This document shows, piece after piece, positions 58,760 to 64,000 of a stretch of 64,000 bases of DNA. Made by a program: the position numbers and the translations under genes. The notes under the pieces are model-generated. The model did not search any database and was not told where the DNA came from. It was given only the letters and a program-made list of their open reading frames with translations. Source of the DNA: Epiperipatus broadwayi. Lineage: Eukaryota; Onychophora; Udeonychophora; Euonychophora; Peripatidae. The DNA is taken from positions 460,713 to 524,712 of the forward strand of contig JAQFVV010000282.1 in the NCBI GenBank assembly GCA_028023455.1, written 5' to 3'. Position 1 is the stretch's first letter. Every line of letters starts with the position of its first letter.

Positions 58760-59365
58760 TTGTAGTTAAAGGGATTTGAACCCAGACTTTCAAACTCCCT
58801 TTAATCATTCACTCCATCTTATACAACCAATACCCATGACTACATACATATGAAAAAAATAAATGACCTCCAATATATTATCTAATTCATGCTGAATCAG
58901 CACTCATCAGTTCATCTGGATCATCTCCTACACCCATATATAATCAGTGCTTCGTTTATATTAAGATAACAAATATTTCAACTTTAATGGACAGGCTTCA
59001 ATCCTCTCCATCCATATCATTAAAAATCTGATGACAACATGTTCAAAGTTATTGTTAGCCAATTCTGTTATCATATCCACATTGACCATGAAGTCTTCAC
59101 TTGGAGAGGTGAGAGGATTGAAGCCTGTCCATTAAAGTTTGTGAATGTCTTATGATCAACATGAGCATGACAACCAAGGACTTTGAACATGCTGTCATCA
59201 GAGTTATCATTTATATAGATGACTGAAGAGTTGGAGATTGGAGAGAATTGAAGCCTGTCCATTAAAGTTTGAAGATTTGGTATCTTAATATAACCCGAAC
59301 ATTAATTATATATGTGTGTGTGTGATGGACCTACTGGTGAGTCCTGATTCAGCACAATATATTGT
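58760..59365. mobile_element. Two family A copies, inverted, interrupted on the right
   Basis: A minus copy (58760-59100) and a plus copy (59100-59365) share TTGAAGCCTGTCCATTAAAG and meet near 59100. The plus copy is cut in its hammerhead region by sequence starting TGTAACGGTA at about 59364, apparently a later insertion. Confidence 0.7.
58864..58925 (-). ncRNA. Hammerhead ribozyme motif, family A, broken core
   Basis: CTGATGA and stem II GTGCT-GATTC-AGCAT are intact, but the second box reads GAAT rather than GAAA. Probably inactive. Confidence 0.55.
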
Positions 59366-60480
59366 AACGGTATGCACCCTCTCAACAAGATAAGTTAAGG
59401 CAGTCACATCTCCCTATAGTCAGATATAAGGTCTTCATATAGAATGCCACGAATGATGTGATTTAATTTTGATATAAAACTATATTTGTTCGTAATAACT
59501 AATGTATTATTAATAAATTATTATATCTAAACCACATCAAATCAATTTTCACCTTAATTAACTTTACCGTTATGCTCAGATTTCGAGCTCAGGGAAGTTT
59601 AACAATTTACTCTCTTCAGGGGTTCCTATCAATATTCTAAAGTAATATTAATAACAAATCTCACTGATTTTAAATTAAATAAAACAAAATTAAAGACTTC
59701 ATTTAATTTAATATAAAAAACATAATTATTTATTTAACAATTAAATAACTTAAATTTTATAATATATAAAAAATATATTTATATATCTACCTCCTTATAT
59801 TAAAAATATAAATATTTTATTTACTTACGGTAGATATATTTTCTAACCTATAACACTACATGATTTTACAATGTATATAAAATATAAGTATCCAAATATT
59901 CAAGACTTTTATATTAACATTATTCTATAATAATTAGATTATACAAATAATAATCCAATCATTTATATATAATATCTTCATTCGTTAAAATGATGGTATG
60001 TAACATATTTATTAATATAAAAATATATTTTTAACAACAATGTTAATCATTTATTCACTTATCATACATTATGGTTATTAGCCTATTTGGAAACAATGTA
60101 GTGTCATGTCATAAAAAATAATAGTATGTGAATTTAAAAATAATTTAATCTCTTACCTCCAAGTTCACATTATCCCTTTCCCATATTAACATTTCTTAAC
60201 CTATATTTAAATCTTTATTAATCATAAATAAAAATAAAAATAACTTAAATTATTAATTCTCTCTTATTATTTATAAGAAATGAATACGATGATAAAGGAA
60301 ATGAAATTAACTTTTCCCAATTATAATTTTCAAAAAAACTTAAATGGTATTTATAAAAGTTAATACAATAATCTCAGATGTTCCTCGCGAATGAAAATCC
60401 TTCGAAGACGCAATTCTTGATTCCTTCGTTGTTAGACATTAAAGAAAATAATAGGATATCCTAAGTTGACATTTAGTTTC
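59364..60480. other. AT-rich region after TGTAACGG junction, no gene recognised
   Basis: The junction inside a family A copy indicates a later insertion. TGTAACGG resembles other LTR-like starts in the window, but no right end was found. No ORF. Confidence 0.4.
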
Positions 60481-60486
60481 CTCTTT

Positions 60487-61690
60487 ATATTGTGCCGGTC
60501 AGATTTGTATGTTCACGTAACAAGATCTAGCATCTAGGCAAAAGTACCTCGAATCCAATCGTGCGCAAGATACACAGGTCAGGAACACTTATGAATTCTG
60601 CCCTATTTGCCTATTTCCCAGATCTATAACATTATGAACAACAATCCCGATGACATCGACTTAATTTACTTCTCACCCGCCGCCATCGATCATCGGAGAC
60701 ACAAAAAGACTCTAGGCTAAATTTATGATAGATTAACTTAATAACTAGCTATATTTTATGAGCAATGAAGGCTCGCGACCTAGCATATTAATTATGTATT
60801 GAGCGGAGATCTAGTCATATTTAGCATAAGTAATAACTTAATATTTTAACTTAACTAAAAGAAAGCAATGGTTCGAGTTTGATTTATATATTTAAGATTT
60901 ATTAATAATAAGATTATGTCGGGTTATTTAGCCGACATTAGCCTCATGAGTATTACATATATGTGTTTGATTCATATTTAAAGATAACATAAGATTTGCG
61001 GCTATGCCAATAATATATATATGTGTGTGATTTCATGAATTGGCGCTATTAGAATACATTACTGGAATCCTATTACACCCCCAGAGATGAAAAGAGCATT
61101 TAATTAATTTAAACAACATTCGATATTATTATTAATTTGGGGTTATAGATAATTAATGCGCGGGATGGGTAATGAATAATTATATAAACAATACTAAATC
61201 TATCACATTAATACTTATATTAAACTAATGGAAATATGTCTGTTTAGAGAAATCATTTCATTACAGCTTATGAATACTTCTGGGCGACTAATAAGACACT
61301 AAAAGGCTGATTGAGTTGGTCCAATTATGGATCCTGGAGTGTGCTTTATGAATTTTTATAATGAAGTGGACCGATTTCCTCTGCAAACGTAGGCAGGGTC
61401 GGTTTGACGAATGAAAAATTCCAAGATTCCCTGGAATGAAGTACAGGCGAATCATGGATGACGAAGAGTGGTCAGCAATGTCATTATTGGGCTGGTTTCC
61501 CAGATCACTCTCCATATAAAGTATGCACATAAGACCAAGTATGTCCCCAGGGTGGTTTTACAGCCTGGTTTAAAGACATTGAGAATGACGATGGGGCTCG
61601 ACTGCGCGAATACCTCCATGTGAAAAAGAAGCACGAACATATATAAAAACGAAATGGCCTTTATGCACGTAATGCTTAATAATATAATAT
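60487..61690. mobile_element. LTR-like fragment, TGTGCCGGTC start
   Basis: TGTGCCGGTC at about 60490 opens a region whose first 250 bases match 54891 onward. Further on (61290-61660) is a GC-richer part with ATATATAAAAAC near 61640 that may be promoter-like. The two minus frames at 61288-61640 overlap and have no recognisable domain. Right boundary unresolved. Confidence 0.45.
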
Positions 61691-61699
61691 AAATATAAT

Positions 61700-62313
61700 T
61701 TTAAAATTAAAGATTATCGAAACATATTTATTGCCCATAAATTATGAAATATTCGGTGTAATGATATGGCTTTGTTAAGCAAACACGGGTAATAATTATA
61801 CTTAAATATAAAACTAAGATGTTAAGATCCCCCTCCCCCTTACATTATGTTACTTAATATTATTCATTACTTCTTACACATTTAATAAATTTCAATTTTG
61901 GTTAATCAATGCCCTTGTGAAAATATATAAATGATTACAAAATAAATGGGTGGTGATAATAGCTAAGATGGGTTTTACATATAAAATATAATTTAAGAAT
62001 AAAAGATAGCACATTATTTAGGAAAGAGAATGTGAAAAACAGATGTCAAATCTGTTTTTCTACAGTAAACATGAAAAATGTAATTAGTTTATTTATCTAA
62101 AATCGCGAGCACCTGGGCAAGCCGAATAAGACTTGTTTTGATCAAATTATAAATTATTTACCCGGCAAATGATGGGTGGGGAAACGAAAGTGAATTATAT
62201 GCTTGTGATTTTAGAATACTATTGGCATTGATTTTAAAATATACATACATAAATGTAAATGAAAATTGTTTGCCGCTTGGAAATAAAAGAAAATAAAACA
62301 TTATATAGGAGGC
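61700..62313. other. No gene recognised
   Basis: AT-rich with no supported ORF. A short perfect inverted repeat, AACAGATGTCAAATCTGTTTTTC, shortened here to its core ACAGAT...ATCTGT, is near 62040. Confidence 0.45.
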
Positions 62314-63068
62314 TTAACCCTTAAACCGCTAATTAAATCATTGGTTGTATGAGATAAAAATCAAATCTTTTAATTGGCCAACTCACAAACTGAAGACAAA
62401 GCCTATTGTTAAAACATATTCGTCTATAATATTAAATTCAACTCAGATACGTTTATAAAAAGTATATAATTAATTTTTCAGGTCATGAAGAAAACGAAAG
62501 TTCTTTCAAAAATAAATTGCTATTTATTTATTCTAAGATATTCTATATCGGCAACATAAAAGTTATAATGTAAACAAAAAGATCGACTTTTACGTTATAG
62601 AAAAGTAAATATTTCTTTTTACTACATCTTCAATATATTTACTTAAATCTTCAATATTTTTCGAAAATAATTTTGTTTTTTTATTATTCTCTCTGAAAAT
62701 TATGTTTAATTTCCATAAATATTATTTAATAATAATTTAAATCGTATTCAAAATGAAAATCTCAGCGTTTTTCTTTATTTTCTTTGATCAGGCAGTTTCT
62801 TTGTTCTTTCCAGCCAATCAGAATGTCTTTTTCGGCTGAGAGCATGCTAAGAACCAATCACAAATAATGTTCCTTCTTTGTTTAGGTTTAAAATGCGTTT
62901 TTTTTTATTTTTTACTTCTAAAATAAATCGGAAGATGTCACCATCGTACAGAACTTTTAAAAACGAATTAAATACGTATTTAACGAATTTTATCGTATAA
63001 AAACGAACTAAGTTAGAGTGATTTTAGATGTCGACGAGGAGTCTCGTCGAGCGCGGGAAAAGGGTTAA
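62314..63068 (-). mobile_element. piggyBac-type MITE, copy 4 (755 bp)
   Basis: The inverted near-identical copy of 48615-49369, TTAA-flanked at both ends, with the same CGACGAG...CTCGTCG hairpin near its left (right in the window) end. Equal length and almost no differences point to recent activity of an unseen transposase. Confidence 0.85.
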
Positions 63069-64000
63069 TATAGATTAGTTATATAGAGTTATAGAATACA
63101 TATTTGAAGACATTAATATAGATGATTTCAAATATAAATATTACAGAGAAGGCAGGATTTAGGAATTATAAGTGGTCAAAGTTCTTTTACCTTGATTATT
63201 TGGAAGAGCGTTTCACTAGGAATCAGTCCATCGATATTATTTCACTAGATCTAGGGTAGCATTATTATTTGAGGGATAGAACTTCACTTTCACTGGAAAA
63301 ATATACATAAAGTTCAGTAGTACAGGATGCAGAGCTTTGTTCATGGGAACAGCATATTAGAACGGAGGGACAAGGCAAAATTTCCTACTCATGACACATT
63401 GAGTGAGGATTAAAACTGGTGTGAAATATGTATAGCAACTTAGTTATTTAATGGTCTCCCTCTTGTTGGATTCAAATCCAGGAGTATATATACTTTTATT
63501 TTGAAGCTGTAACTTAGCAACTACTGCTGGACCTGAGGCGGTTTAAGCACTTAAGTTTCATTTGGAATAGTTTGACCAGATACTCTTATCTAGTAAGATG
63601 TTTGAAACAATGCAAGTTTGTTATCAGTTTCTCAAATGATTGTTTTAAAATATATCTTATGATTTTAAAACAAGCTAGCATGGACAATTTCCACTAATGG
63701 GTTTATTTTATTATTACCAATTTGTAATCTTTTACTTTAATCTAAGGGATCTTCCGGGTAATTGTTTTTCGAGAGACTATCTAACAAGATTGCATCATTT
63801 CTGGCTACAAATTTATATATAAAAAAATAATGTTTCATATATAATATCATATATATAATATAACTTAATTAATTTATTCACAATCTCCTACATTGAAATA
63901 TATAGATATTTATTATTTACACCCGCATACACATGAGATTATTATTAAATAAAATATTTTTAAATTAAAATACATACGTGTTAATGTGATTTATGTTATA
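63069..64000. other. No gene recognised
   Basis: AT-rich to the window edge; no ORF over 60 codons and no member of the repeat families. Confidence 0.45.

Noticed and set aside
61288-61640. Two overlapping minus-strand ORFs of 80 and 62 codons
   Set aside because: Different frames of the same GC-richer LTR-like region; no domain recognised.

Overview
This window looks like repeat-rich, non-genic DNA from an AT-rich invertebrate animal. The evidence is eukaryotic. There are no operon-like gene runs and no ORF longer than about 160 codons. The recognisable remnants are metazoan transposable elements: Penelope-like elements (PLEs) with a GIY-YIG endonuclease, an RTE-like LINE with a (GAT)n tail, a mariner-like fragment, piggyBac-type MITEs and an LTR element. 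The species cannot be read from the sequence; cnidarian, flatworm, chelicerate and mollusc all remain possible. I recognised no host protein-coding exon.

The main result is that two abundant dispersed repeat families each carry a hammerhead ribozyme (HHR) fold, recognised by eye from the conserved core and paired stems. Family A (about 13 ribozyme sites, 9 with both core boxes intact) has the order stem I, CUGANGA, stem II, GAAA, a very short palindromic stem III, UA, stem I. Its repeat unit can be head-to-tail, with a period of about 473 bp at 14661-15134. One copy lies directly after a PLE endonuclease tail at 17.2-17.45 kb, which fits known PLEs whose terminal repeats carry hammerheads. 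Family B (foldback copies at 5.4, 28.2 and 46.3 kb plus partial copies) has a second, different HHR with a GUC cleavage triplet. Family C (23.9, 24.7-25.3 and 54.0 kb) appears to be a decayed relative of B.

Layout. 0-7.3 kb: family D repeat, two LINE tails, two tRNA-like SINE heads, a family B foldback, a PLE relic with two stops, and a family A copy. 7.9-8.4 kb: a purine-rich simple tract. 8.4-14.3 kb: mostly featureless AT-rich DNA. 14.3-17.7 kb: paired inverted family A copies, then two palindromic PLE endonuclease tails of different lineage. 17.95-18.14 kb: an almost perfect 86-bp-arm hairpin. 20.9-32.6 kb: a dense field of family A, B and C repeats and a degenerate satellite. 33.0-34.1 kb: three adjacent minisatellites. 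34.9-35.4 kb: a possible decayed coding segment. 36.2-40.8 kb: a segment bracketed by inverted repeats and holding two piggyBac-type MITEs. 41.4-46.2 kb: a non-autonomous LTR element with 2.1-kb LTRs around only about 0.5 kb of internal DNA. 46.3-47.1 kb: family B copies. 48.6-49.4 kb and 62.3-63.1 kb: a young pair of 755-bp piggyBac-type MITEs. 54-62 kb: a mariner-like remnant, a tRNA-like SINE, LTR-like fragments and family A copies.

The repeats are linked. PLE proteins could mobilise hammerhead-bearing RNAs in trans, and the inverted, partial and tandem copies fit the insertion patterns of PLEs. Activity of any ribozyme, and the host species, remain inference.
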